From Neoechinorhynchus agilis (taxonomy: Eukaryota > Acanthocephala): DNA of 64,000 nucleotides. The stretch is from the NCBI GenBank assembly GCA_051530055.1, contig CM121342.1:13516001-13580000 (forward strand). Direction: 5' to 3'. The position numbers and the translations under genes were made by a program. Within the stretch, counting starts at the first letter, position 1. Each line of letters begins with the position of its first letter. Shown one piece after another: positions 25,544-37,421 of the stretch. The notes beneath the pieces were generated by a model. That model did not search any database and was not told the DNA's origin. It was given only the letters and a program-made list of their open reading frames with translations.

Positions 25544-25807
25544 TATCTATGTGTGGCCTTTTTTTGGGCACACAGCCCACCGATATGGTCCAGAGAAACG
25601 CATAAAATCATTTAATACCCATCAACTATACAGTTATGAGTTTGTACATCCCTCAAGATTCTCAGATACCTCTCAAGGGGGCAAGACTCATCATTGAGTT
25701 TCCTCCCTTCAGCGGTATTTCGTTCCGTTTGGTCAGCGGTAACAGATTCGAACCCTTTGACCCAAATAAGGAAAATTATCAGCCGTGAAAAAGGTCACAC
25801 ATAGATA
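25544..25807. repeat. R1 dispersed repeat, foldback form
   Basis: Begins TATCTATGTGTGGCC and ends with the near reverse complement GGTCACACATAGATA, so it has inverted ends of about 15 bp with longer imperfect pairing. The body shares long segments with 49612-49837 and 50868-51346, including CTCCCTTCAGCGGTATTTCG. It probably is a non-autonomous DNA element. Confidence 0.6.
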
Positions 25808-28126
25808 CTGAATGAAAGCTACCGGCTGGCTAGACATCAAAAAAGGCATCTCTAGGATACTGTTTGAATAAAAACAAAATCGGAAATCTACCCAAATAAT
25901 TAATCTGACTTTCTGGTGGATATTTAAATTCAAGCGAAAAATGTCGTTTAAAAGAAACTATTGCTTAGAATGTGGTGAAGCGTAAAAGGATAGGTTTTTT
26001 TAGGTTTCACATCCATCAATGAGGTCGAGAAAACGAACTGGATAATCTTTTTAGGAGCACCGTATGGAAGGAATCAGGAACCAAGTCGGATTTAACGTGG
26101 GTTTTCACGCTTTCAAATGGAATCGCTTACCATCGATTGCATTCAAATTTTATCCATTGATTTCCAAAACGTATGAGCATCTAAAACGAACATCGGCTAA
26201 TGAAACACCTAAATTCTTTCACTTTTGGCGATAAACGTTCAGAAAAGAAATTTAAATGCTTCATTGTTTCTTTTAGGCAGTAAAAATGATCGCAATAGCT
26301 CTGAAGTTGCCGATATTGAAGTAAAACGTATATTTACTCACATCATATAGACTGAACAGCTCGTTCAAAAACTTGATAAAAGCAAATCTTATAGGCTAAA
26401 CGTTTGAAAACTTTCTAATAAAAAATCCCTGGTACGTTTAAATTCCATCTACCAAGTAAATTTTTTATCTCGCCATAGCATTAGACGCTTTACTGATGAT
26501 CCATTTCGGGGAAAAGTTCGATATCGTCATTATGATTGAAGAAACAACTTGGAATTAGTCTGCCACTTACAAATAATTCAATCACAATTTTTACTGGTTT
26601 AAATTAAAAATCTGCATTTCCTTTTTTTAACTGACTATTGAAACCTTTTCAGAATTTACTTTCTTGATCGAATTATGGATCGTTATTAAGCTGAAAATAG
26701 CGAATCATTTCATTCAACATCTTTCCGCGAAACTGACAAGAGAAGATCAAATATTTTCAATTTACTTCGGCCACTTTCACATCAAAAAGTAGCTGACACT
26801 TCGTGAATAAGGAAGCTATCAATAAAAAATATTGATTCTGATACAAGAAGCGAGTGATCATTGCAGATTTTTTTTAATGAGGTTCAATTATAAAGATCGA
26901 TTCTCTATATTACATCATCCTCACTTTTGCAAAAAGTTCTGATGGGAACTGAGGAACCTCTTTATCATCCATTGCCTCGGGGATACATGCAGCATTCCCT
27001 TTCTGAATCACAGAGCTGATTCTCGGATGCGAGATTAGTTTCGCTAATCAGTTTAAGCACATTGTTCTGTGGCAATCAATGGTTCCGGAAGAGATAAAAT
27101 AGTACATTTGAATAAACAAAGTTTGTACTTTTTGTTCTTGGATCAAATCTCCGATAAAAATGGAGCAAAATATTCTTAAGATCTGGATTGTTTTCGCTTC
27201 AGATTATCATTTTGCTATTGATACATTGTCTGGAAAAAGCATCTTGCATACCTTTAGGGTCATCGTAAAACAAGAACAAATAAAAGGAAACTGGTTATTT
27301 GCCATTAACTGTATCCTTCCAAGGCCAGGCATCTTCCATCACAGAATTACCAAAGATTTATTTTCTAGTTTGAGTCCCTGGTCACCAAAATAATATATTA
27401 CATCAGAAGATCGCTCAATCAATAGATATTTGCGTCGATGAAGCTATCTTCGGGACTATTAAAGTTTTCCCGAATTTCAAAGCAATCGAAAATGAGCTTT
27501 GGCGAAAACGCAAGTCTTATTAATTTGCTTCAATTCATGACCCCGACACGTCTGCCCTTGGTGCACCAACCACTTAACCTCGTTCTAAACATTTCCATTT
27601 CTTAAAGAACACTTCGACTTCATTTTTTTGGCATTACCCATTTTATTACTCTCCTTGATTTGCAACAACTGTAAATTATATGTTTGAATATTGTGTTAAT
27701 CATGCATTTCATGGCGGAAAAATTGAAGTAATTTATTAGGTCCGATACTTGCGAAATATTTCTAAAATAAAAATAAATGAGTAACGAAAACACCGGGGAC
27801 AGGATTCGCCAACGCACAATCAAATTCACCCCGAGGACAATGATATATGAAATTAATATTATGTTCATTGAAGAAGTTAGGTTTTATAAATTTTATTCGT
27901 ATTTTAAATACTCGTTTTTCCTCCCTTGCAAAAAATGAACGTAATTTGGCGCATTTAATTTCTTCAATTTTAATTTCCTCTAGTTAAAGCAACGTAACCT
28001 AGGCTTTGTTTTCTAAGTATTACAGATTCAAGGATTTAAAAAGTGAAAATCAGTTTTCTCGATGGACTCAATAAGTTTATGACAAGAATAATTTAAGGCC
28101 CTCATAGTTTTTGTGTTTCATCAACC
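25808..28126. other. AT-rich intergenic DNA
   Basis: 2.3 kb without a supported gene. A 56-codon ATG frame at about 26063-26233 and a 77-codon frame at 27160-27393 are open but match nothing I know. The segment near 26930-27010 resembles 49180-49250 in reverse-repeat style, perhaps a further dispersed repeat. Confidence 0.35.
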
Positions 28127-28294
28127 TCATTTAAGATATACTTTTAGCATAAGATCTTTTAATCTTTGATCTCTGATAGATTTTCTTTTCAGAGCCGATA
28201 GGATCATTTGTCCCTCTGTGTACGTGATTCCGCAGTTCATTTTCCTCGTAAACGACACGTGACTTTTCAGACCGTCGAATTTGGGATACGCCAT
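28127..28294 (-). CDS. Possible small ORF of 55 aa
   Basis: ATG at 28294 reading MAYPKFDGLKSHVSF..., basic and Lys-rich towards the end, stop at 28127-28129. It is open across its length and could be a short protein or an exon of a longer gene. Nothing in the flanks confirms it and no family is recognised. Confidence 0.22.
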   Translation of the reverse strand: MAYPKFDGLKSHVSFTRKMNCGITYTEGQMILSALKRKSIRDQRLKDLMLKVYLK

Positions 28295-29657
28295 GCATAA
28301 CTTTTAAGCTGTCACTCGTTGAAATGCAACACTTGGATTCACAGAGCTTACACTATTCCTTAGTTTTTAACCGTAGACAAGTTGCTTTGGCATAAGGCAC
28401 ACACTAAGTACGAAAACTAGATAAAGTTCAGCATTACAAATCTAGTGTGATTTTAGATGAACCTAACAAGTAGTTGTAAAATTTCATTGAAATTTCGACT
28501 CCAAAAAGGAATTTCCGTATTCAATTTCTTTTCCCTAAAGAGGGCTTCCTTGAAGTTTGTTGCACTGTATTCAATTTTTTTGTAAACGCTAAGCCATGGC
28601 CTTTAAAGGAAGCAGGTAAATAAAGTCGAACTGGATTTAAAGGAGTCCGGTAGCGAATACCAACAAATAGCGTCAAAGTAGGGATTCGTGATTACTGCTG
28701 TGAAAAGTAAATATTGATAGCAAGAAAAGGGGGCGAAAATTTTACTTAATTTTCATATATAATTCAAAAACGGATTTCATTCAAATGGCGCAGCTAACAC
28801 TTTTGCCTGATAAACAAATTTCAGATTCCTTTCTCGAAAAAAGGAGATTAAAAAGATTATTAGCTAGAATTCAGGTGCTCGCATTTGTAAATCTCATGGG
28901 TAAAGGTCATCAATTCTTTTGATAATTCGGAGTCAGCGCATTGTTCCCCTAATGCTGTTACGTGGGAATTAAGATAGACCGGAAAACTGTATAAGGCCCA
29001 TTTCCCCGTACATTTCGCATGAAACACGGTAAATAGCTTCTCTGATAAATAAATGTTTCTCTGGATTGTTGCTTACCTTTTTCCATTGGACGCTGGTTTT
29101 TCTATAAATTTATTTACTTTTTGATGGGTATATCGTATTTAAAGAATTTTTACCTGTAAAAGACAATCGAGCAAGAGTCGCGGTTCAATTGGATTTTACC
29201 TCCCACTCCCCCGTTTAACTGCTTAAACTAGTTGAATCGACTCCGCTAATCTTTTCCATTTCTCAAATAATTTCTGATATTTTCTCTCACACAATATATC
29301 ATGGCATTAAAATCGTGAGTCATTAGTGGTTTACTCGCTGTCGGTTCTTGTGTAAACGTCTCTGAGGCACACAAAGACCTATCGATAGCGATAACTCATA
29401 TCTTGTCATCATGTGAAATCTTGTCTGACATCGCAAACCCCTCCCCGCCCTCCGTGATTTGTGTATTTGCGTGTGCATTCAACCACAACTACCATCATCG
29501 GTTGACCTCACTTCGAAGTTTCAAACGCCACCTAGCCCGTCAACATTCCGTTCTATAGCCAGAAATCCTTTTCGCCTGATTTGTCCACCAAATATTGCTT
29601 GAGGCGCCCATTTTTGATTCGCAGAATTCCTTTTTGTAGATCAGACATTTTGTGAAG
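28295..29657. other. Intergenic DNA upstream of the tetraspan gene
   Basis: 1.4 kb with no recognised gene or repeat. A CT-rich segment near 29440-29480 lies upstream of the start codon at 29658. Confidence 0.35.
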
Positions 29658-30597
29658 ATGTTAGCGAAATCATCTTACGTCTCAATGATTGTATTTGCTG
29701 CGGCACTCATCGGACTTTCAACTCATGCGATTTGTGCATTTCTGATCACCGGACGAAGTCTTAATACCGATGGTTCTATGCAGTGTGAAAAAGTGTAAGT
29801 GTTCAATTTCTTATTCCACTTGAATGTTAACAACGGTCTTTGATACAATAGAATCTCGATTTCGAGGATTGCCAATCTTGTACTGATTTGCGGAACTCTT
29901 ATTGTACTCTGCATCCTTTTGCTAAACTCTATCTTTTTGTCCAAAGCTCACAGCGCAGACAGCTCCAAATCACAAAGATTCATCATTCGAGCTGTTACAA
30001 TCATCAATATTATGATAGCCACATTTTATCACTTAGCGTGGATTTCCTCCTTCGTCTTTTGGATATGGAGCTTTTTTATGTTCAAAGCAGATACGGATGA
30101 GCAGTGCCAGTCTTTGAACAGTAAGTCTTGATCACGATTAGCAAGCACCTAAATTTTTTATGCTTAGACCAATCATTACAAACAATGACAACCTTTAGGT
30201 GCATGTGGTCTCCGGATTCCTGTAACAAGCGGGACGTTGTTCGTATTTCTTGAAGCTAAATCTCCGTTTTACAACATTTTGCTTTTAGTACAAGTTCTAT
30301 CAAATCCTTCTTATTATGTGTGCAGCTTCGTCTGCACTAATGTTCTTCTCAAGTGTAAGTAGTTTCAAATGCAAACTCGTTTCACTTCTTTACATTTTTT
30401 TCTAGATTTTTTACCTTATTTTTGGTGGATCCCTTTTTAGCAGATGGACGACGAACAGACAACCGAAACTTGAAATCACATCAAATCCAATGGAATCAAC
30501 CAGGTCCATTCCCATAGTCGAACGGAGTTTGCCTGGAAATCCCGATTCGCCTCAACCAATGCAACATCCATCCATTAAAGCCAACACTGATTTTTAA
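29658..30597 (+). CDS. Four-transmembrane protein, five exons
   Basis: Exons 29658-29794, 29852-30120, 30199-30242, 30289-30354 and 30406-30597 join with consistent phases into 235 codons plus stop. Introns are 57, 78, 46 and 51 nt, all GT-AG. There are four hydrophobic helices: about residues 6-30 (SMIVFAAALIGLSTHAICA), 48-75, 88-122 (Trp- and Phe-rich) and 150-182. Both ends would face the cytoplasm. The C-terminal 50 residues are polar and Pro-rich. The topology recalls MARVEL or claudin-like tetraspans, but no diagnostic motif is present, so the family is unknown. An AATAAA lies near 30675. The gene is complete and looks active. Confidence 0.78.
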
Positions 30598-31329
30598 ACT
30601 GTTTTAGTCACAGTGGTAACAATGCAAATATTAGAGGATGAAATGTGTCTCGCAATTAGTTTTCGCTTTGCCATCACAATAAATTATGCGCTGGGTGTGT
30701 CACGAAATAATTTACCCGAAGGTGGACCTGCCCAAAGCATCAATTCTCAAGATAAATTCCCAAAAATGATTTAATAAAAGAATCAGAAAACAAAGTTAAT
30801 TCGAGATATCTACACGAGTGGTTCTTGTTATCTAGCAAACAAAAATGTGTTATTATTATCGTACATTCTAGCATAATGTTAAATATCACCCATAGGAACT
30901 TTGGTAAAGTGCTTCGAATTACGATACATAATCGTTCTAGATTGATAAAATGTGCTGCAGCATGAAAGCATAAAAAATTATTTGCGATTTCATTGCAATG
31001 CAAAGCAGTATCATAAAGAGAGAAATCAGTAGATCATAAAAACTGTTTGGTCGCTAAATATTTAAAATAATACGTCCAAATGCTGTGGCACAAACTTCGA
31101 CAAAAACAAAATCGAACGTAACACCTCACGTGAATAACAAAAATTAAAAATATAAAATTTTTCCTTATTTGCACTTTCCGAAATCAGTAAACTGCAAAGA
31201 ACTTCGCGGACTTAAAGCGTTCAACTTAGATTTGTACTTCAATGGATTTTTAAGGACAGAACAAATTCCTCGTATACCTCTGTTTTCCCTTCAGGAAAAA
31301 TTGACAAGGTCAACATCAGATGTGATGCC
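30598..31329. other. Intergenic AT-rich DNA
   Basis: Holds the likely polyadenylation signal of the tetraspan gene; otherwise nothing recognised. Confidence 0.4.
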
Positions 31330-31960
31330 GAGTGCATGATTAAACGCTTCCTATAACTAACAGCTGAACTCTCAGGATGCGACGCTATTCTAAGAAGAAA
31401 TGGAAAAAGTTAGATCGTCAATCACGCCAACACAACAAAAAATAATCAACTATCTTAAACGAGGCGACTCCATTCACATTATCGAAGCAGACAAAGGTAA
31501 AACAGTGGTGATCATTGATCGGCACCAATATGTTTCTGAAACTTAAGTCTACTCGTAAAGGAAAAATTCAATAAACTCCACAAGGTTCCTACGAAATAAA
31601 GATAGAGGAACTTCAACTGATTTCTCTTAAACTGAAAAGCGATTTGAAACTTTATGATACTCTTTACCTCAAAGTTCTTTCAAGATGTGCATCCCCGAGA
31701 TTTCTATACACTATGCCAATAATTACAAACCTGTGCCCTCATTTTGTCATAACATAGCAAGGAAGATCAACTAGTGGATCTGAACATGCAGTAATGAGAA
31801 TCTCTGGTACATAAAAGATGGGCCTTCATTCGTCATTGAAATCAGAAGCTATAATCAATCTGAACACAGATTCCTAACAGCGGATGTCAATTCGTTATTC
31901 ACCAATCTCTTCTACCACCCATAAAAGTGCCATCGAACCTTCTAAAAAATGAACTTTTCC
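31330..31960 (+). mobile_element. Penelope-like fragment (N-terminal RT part)
   Basis: Plus-strand pieces IIEADKGKTVVIIDRHQY, then near 31690 a PRFYTLCQNYKPVPSF-like block and near 31880 TADVNSLFTN. These are successive boxes of the Penelope RT. Stops separate them and the rest of the RT and the GIY-YIG domain are missing. Confidence 0.6.
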
Positions 31961-32242
31961 TTGTCTTACGAATAATGAGTGCATCGAATCACGTCGATGA
32001 GGTTTTCTGCATTTTCAAATCAAACCCTAAGCTCATTCCGAGAACAAAAATAACACGAGAAATTTCCTCGACGTAGTCGAAGTTGTTCTGAGCAATCTCT
32101 TAGAACCGCAAAGCTCGTCAAGTGGAGCAAAGAAATAAAAGAAAAACTTAAAATGGAACCGATGAAAAAAGTGATCTTTGTTTGAGGGAAAATGAGCTAA
32201 AATCACGAATGAAGTTTAATCAGTTTGCTCATCAGGTTAGCC

Positions 32243-33525
32243 AAAACATCGCAGTGGTCAAGAAAGATTATTGGAAAGCACTTTCAGTGAATTGAACGAG
32301 ATACACGAATACACTAATGAATTACTCAAGGAAATCGATGGAAGAGAATTGCTATTTATTTGTCAAAGAAAGCAGATTGAGGAACCGAAGGGCGAATTAA
32401 GTCCATTAAAACACGCAAGGGTACAGTATCCAGGGAACTCCAAAGAGATAAATAAGTACGTTGAACATTTTCGCATATTCGAGAAAAATTTGGAAAAAGA
32501 AAGCCGCTCGTCTGAGCGCAGATTAAATGAATACCGCAAGAGAGCTGAGCGCAAAGATATACAAATGCAAAAGGATATGAATCCAATAGTAAAATCAAGG
32601 GCCAGAGCAGAACATCTTCTCGACCAAGCAAAGACTGAGATTGTAGAGCAAAAATGAGTAAAGAAAGATTTACTCAGGGAACCTGTGGATCGCAAAGAAA
32701 GAGCTGACAATGGAGACTGCCAGGACAAAATACTTTTAAAAAAGCAACAACGAGTTGTTTGAAAATTTTCGACCGAAGTGAAATGAAGAATCTTGAAATT
32801 ATGAGTGCCTACAGAGAACTCATTGGCTTGCTTAAAGAAAACAAAAAAATGAAACGTTGGGAACTAAATTGAAGGAAGAGATGAGAAAGCCATCGCCTGG
32901 AGCCTTAAAGCAATTGGAAAGAATCAGAGGTCAATTGAGAGTTCAAGTAAAGATGCAATGCGAAGAACTTAAAGATATTCGAGTGCGAAACATTGATTTG
33001 GGGGGAAAGTATTCACGAGCGCTCGAGGATATTAAATGAGAAAAGCAGGGCCGCTTATTGTAAAAACGGACTCTTGCTCTACATAATGCGCCATTCAGGT
33101 TTCGGGGCAATGTATCAAATGAGAGATCGACGAATTTTTCGAGGATGGAAACTGCAAGGTTATCGAATGGGGATATGGAAACGAGATAACTCCAACATGG
33201 AAGTGCCGAGAACAGAATTGGTAATCTCAAGGAAAATTCGAGCAGGCAGCGGGCAATCGTCTGGAACAGAAACGCTCTTAACAGTTCGGTGCAATCTCAT
33301 TTATTGAGAGAAAAGAGTTCCACTTTGTGTCCTACAAGGAAAGTTCAAGCAAGCATCCAAATAAGAAATAACTCGGAATTGAACGGCGCCATTAAGACCA
33401 GGATAGGATTGTTGGGGCCAGCTAATCCATCAAACCTGCATATGACCGCTCCGTCTGAATGGTAAAATTGATAAATTCGAAGCAACTGACAATCACGAGC
33501 CAATAAACGAGTATCGGACCGAATG
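32243..33525 (+). repeat. Coiled-coil block, copy A of a 1.28-kb inverted duplication
   Basis: It matches 61831-63111 in reverse orientation over its whole length at roughly 97 percent. It encodes charged, heptad-like sequence: a 128-codon frame 32271-32657 (SELNEIHEYTNELLKEIDG..., ending TEIVEQK), a piece at 32790-32850 and a further frame at 32857-33039 (GALKQLERIRGQLRVQVKM). Stops between these pieces are shared by both copies. Copy A has lost 2 bp near 32845 relative to copy B. Coding-like sequence continues upstream of copy A (32090-32240) but not copy B, so copy A may be the parent. It is either a decayed coiled-coil gene or an intron-bearing gene whose exons I could not join; no family is recognised. 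Confidence 0.6.
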
Positions 33526-34550
33526 AATTCTTTACTTTTGAAAATAAAACGTGAGATATTATGCTTTCAAATCTACGGTTTTGCCTATTCACACCTGATC
33601 TTCATTTTATATAAATATTTCGCATGTTAGATAAAGTAATGGTTTATCTCCATTTCGAATGAGTCACCTTCAGCTCCTCTAAACTATGTCATTGTCTGTG
33701 GTAACAAAAAGTTCAAATGTGAGGTATTAAATAAGAAATTGCATTATAAGAATTCATCTTGCTCTTCTTTGATGCGCTGTTACCCTCAAATGACTAACAA
33801 AAAGACTGTACTCAAAGCGATCTTATTAATCTTTTGTTCCAACAAATCATAGTTAAGTTCTTTATATGCGCGCAGAGATGCGATTTTTAAGTATTACCAG
33901 TCTTGAAATTTCAGAGACACATCAATGTTATCGAAACCTAGCAGCCAAAGGTATTTTAGACTTCATAAGCCAAGCAAAGTTATCGATAGTCCAAAATCCA
34001 GTCTGGATTAAATAAACTTATACTTTGTTATCCTCCCCAATTAACTTGCAGACTTCTCACATTTTTCAATACTTTTCGTCGTCACCATTTTCACCTTTTC
34101 CAATGATGTCTAAAGTTGTTGCAAGAACTATAGAGCATAAATTGTAAAAGGCTAACGAACTCATTTGGGTTACTGAGTATTAAAATTTTTTTGAATAAAA
34201 CCAAGTTTATTTGGGATTTAGACCATGAAATGAGTTAATTTCGTGCTCAAAGAAAAAAAGGTACCTCGTAGATACTTTTAAATCTTTACCAAAAATCAGA
34301 TCTAAGATTACATCTTTGTTGGATGTGCTGAACACCATTGTGGTGGTTAAAACCTTTTCCGATGAGCTTATGTTAGATCTTGAATTCAATTTCGCAGTAA
34401 TCAGTCATAAAATCAAGACTTCAATTTGTAATTCCGATTTTCCACGAGATCGGCAAAGACAATATGCGGTTCTTTGACTCACGAATTTTGAATGAGTTGA
34501 GGAGCATTGATGTAAATCCTTGGAATTCATTTTGTGTTCGTTGACATTCA
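33526..34550. other. Intergenic AT-rich DNA
   Basis: About 1 kb with no supported gene. Confidence 0.4.
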
Positions 34551-34552
34551 TG

Positions 34553-34619
34553 AGACTGTGATGACAACTGGATCGAACTAAACATGACGACAGATCTAAC
34601 CAACTAAGCTACCTGAATT
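34553..34619 (-). other. tRNA-like sequence (A box and B box)
   Basis: The minus strand has a perfect A-box match TAGCTTAGTTGG (34611-34600) and a B-box-like GTTCGATCC (34578-34570). They are about 33 nt apart rather than the usual 44 or so, and the acceptor stem does not close. It is best read as a tRNA pseudogene or the head of a SINE. The Penelope dimer is inserted at its 5' edge. Confidence 0.4.
34609..34619. repeat. Left 11-bp direct repeat flanking the Penelope dimer
   Basis: CTACCTGAATT, repeated exactly at 37065-37075. Likely target-site duplication. Confidence 0.65.
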
Positions 34620-35946
34620 TCAATTTCACCTAGCGATATTCACTCAGAAAATTGATTTATATTGAAAATTTTCGGCCTTTTCGTTGGCCTTCTTCAGTCA
34701 GATCTAGAACTTAAAAAGGAACGTTATCAATTAGTTTATCCGGTGGGACTCGTAGATTGAGTTTGTAGTCAGCTTTGTTGCCAACAAAAGTATCTGTTTG
34801 CTGGATCATGATGGCTTCCATGGTCACTCTGTCGCGTCTTACGTCACTCCTCGCAAGAACTTCGACGCCGTCAAAATTCATCTCATGCTTATTGCCATTG
34901 ATGTGGGACACTATCGCCGAGCTCACATCAGACTTTTTAAGAGCTGCTCTTCTGTGTTCCGCAATCCTTCTTTTTAGATTGTTCGTTTGTCCCACATATG
35001 ACAGACTGCAATTCGCACATGGGATCTTATAAACACATCCAGCAGGAAGATCTTCATTCTTCGGTCGGAGTATTCCTTGCAGAGTCCTTCCCTTCCTACT
35101 ATATGTACTGAACATCTTGTCCCTATCGATTCGTTTTATTAGGGTTTCTATTTTAGAGTTCCATTGATCACTGATGAATGGCGTCTCAATAAATTGCTTC
35201 TTTTCCTCCTGATTGTCTGTTCTATCCACACGAACATATCGAGCTGTCTTCATACATTTCTCAATGTACATCCTTGGATATCCACTCACTTTTAGTTTGT
35301 TGTATATCCAATTTAATTCATATTTCAGTAATACCTCATCCGAACAATACCGAAATGCTCTGATGTACATCGACCTGGCTCTTGCCAATTTGTATCTGAT
35401 CGGTTGAGCAGAGATCCATGGGACCACCATATGTGGAACCCCTTGCTTCCTATAAACCGACGTCATGAACCCATGTCCCGGACTGCGTGTTACTCGTACG
35501 TCCAAAAAAGGTAAATTACCATTTTCCTCCTCTTCCATTGTCCATTTTATATTTTGGTGGCAGCTATTTAGCTCTTCGACAAGTTGTATCGGTGAACTCC
35601 TATTGGGATCTAGGATAATGAACGTATCATCCACATATCTTAGCCAGAGATTCACACCCTTCAACTTAGACAAATATTTATCTTCCCATGTTCTCATATA
35701 TAGCTCCGCCAATACTGGGGACAGTGGACTTCCCATCGCCAGCCCATCCACCTGGTCAAAATTTTCATTTTCAAACGCAAAGTTTGAATATTGTGTACAA
35801 AATTGAAGGAGCTGACGCCAGTTAACAGCTGAGAGCTTCCATTCTGAACAGTTTTTAACCAACAAGTTTGTGGCTAGCTCAATTACCTCTTTCACCGGTA
35901 TCTTAGTAAATAAGGACGTAACATCTGCAGAAACCATGAGACCAGA
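34620..35946 (-). mobile_element. Penelope-like element 2, minus-strand arm
   Basis: The frame 35970-34711 encodes most of the catalytic protein: RT from VSADVTSLFTKIPVKEVIE through GLAMGSPLSPVLAELYM and NLWLRYVDDTFIILDP, a linker, then a GIY-YIG nuclease starting VYKIPCANCSLSYVGQTNN with RRIAEHRRAALKK. The 5' part of the element is missing; its place is taken by the second arm. Positions 34620-35711 are duplicated in reverse as 35947-37038, while 35712-35946 is present once. It is open throughout the part retained, so the insertion is recent. A hammerhead-like motif lies at 34670-34697. Confidence 0.85.
34670..34697 (-). ncRNA. Hammerhead-like motif, Penelope arm 1
   Basis: Minus strand: CTGAAGAA, stem GGCC, loop AACGAAAA, stem GGCC, GAAA, just after the stop codon of the element. 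It has the same layout as 1148-1173 and is mirrored at 36961-36988. Confidence 0.4.
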
Positions 35947-37064
35947 TGGCGGAGCTATATATGAGAACATGGGAAGATAAATATTTGTCTAAGTTGAAGG
36001 GTGTGAATCTCTGGCTAAGATATGTGGATGATACGTTCATTATCCTAGATCCCAATAGGAGTTCACCGATACAACTTGTCGAAGAGCTAAATAGCTGCCA
36101 CCAAAATATAAAATGGACAATGGAAGAGGAGGAAAATGGTAATTTACCTTTTTTGGGCGTACGAGTAACACGCAGTCCGGGACATGGGTTCATGACGTCG
36201 GTTTATAGGAAGCAAGGGGTTCCACATATGGTGATCCCATGGATCTCTGCTCAACCGATCAGATACAAATTGGCAAGAGCCAGGTCGATGTACATCAGAG
36301 CATTTCGGTATTGTTCGGATGAGGTATTACTGAAATATGAATTAAATTGGATATACAACAAACTAAAAGTGAGTGGATATCCAAGGATGTACATTGAGAA
36401 ATGTATGAAGACAGCTCGATATGTTCGTGTGGATAGAACAGACAATCAGGAGGAAAAGAAGCAATTTATTGAGACGCCATTCATCAGTGATCAATGGAAC
36501 TCTAAAATAGAAACCCTAATAAAACGAATCGATAGGGACAAGATGTTCAGTACATATAGTAGGAAGGGAAGGACTCTGCAAGGAATACTCCGACCGAAGA
36601 ATGAAGATCTTCCTGCTGGATGTGTTTATAAGATCCCATGTGCGAATTGCAGTCTGTCATATGTGGGACAAACGAACAATCTAAAAAGAAGGATTGCGGA
36701 ACACAGAAGAGCAGCTCTTAAAAAGTCTGATGTGAGCTCGGCGATAGTGTCCCACATCAATGGCAATAAGCATGAGATGAATTTTGACGGCGTCGAAGTT
36801 CTTGCGAGGAGTGACGTAAGACGCGACAGAGTGACCATGGAAGCCATCATGATCCAGCAAACAGATACTTTTGTTGGCAACAAAGCTGACTACAAACTCA
36901 ATCTACGAGTCCCACCGGATAAACTAATTGATAACGTTCCTTTTTAAGTTCTAGATCTGACTGAAGAAGGCCAACGAAAAGGCCGAAAATTTTCAATATA
37001 AATCAATTTTCTGAGTGAATATCGCTAGGTGAAATTGAAACAATAATGATTAATTTCTTTACAA
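35947..37064 (+). mobile_element. Penelope-like element 2, plus-strand arm
   Basis: Reverse copy of 34620-35711 at near identity; the shared protein differs at only two or so residues. Its frame (AELYMRTWEDKYLSK... to the end at 36947) starts part-way into the RT, before YVDD, and runs through the complete GIY-YIG domain. It ends with 24 bp not present in the other arm (about 37041-37064), next to the right copy of the direct repeat. Confidence 0.85.
36961..36988 (+). ncRNA. Hammerhead-like motif, Penelope arm 2
   Basis: Mirror copy of 34670-34697: CTGAAGAA, GGCC stem, GAAA. Confidence 0.4.
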
Positions 37065-37075
37065 CTACCTGAATT
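37065..37075. repeat. Right 11-bp direct repeat flanking the Penelope dimer
   Basis: CTACCTGAATT, identical to 34609-34619. Confidence 0.65.
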
Positions 37076-37421
37076 ATCGCGGAGGTGAGTATGCCAGAAT
37101 TAATAAAACCTAGAAATAGTGAGCACAGTGAATAAATGACTAGAATAATTAAAAGAAGGAACCTTTATATTGAGTGGTATTGTTTCGTTTCTTTCAAAAA
37201 ATTTAATCAACATTTTAAGCTTTTTTTATGTGCTAGTTTTTCGACAATATGTTCTTTTTGAAGCTAAAAGGGTATGATGATGTAGAAGCGAAGTATCTAT
37301 TACTCATTTTTCAGTGATTAGTCAATGCAGAGATCGAGAAAGGATGATGCACAGTTGCTAAAATTCCTAAAAGTAACACGGGAAACAAAGAATCTAACCC
37401 GTTTGAGCTTAACTTTTTAAA

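Noticed and set aside
35465-36193. Mirror-image 64- to 113-codon frames on both strands of the Penelope arms
   Set aside because: They are antisense shadows of the Penelope protein duplicated by the inversion.
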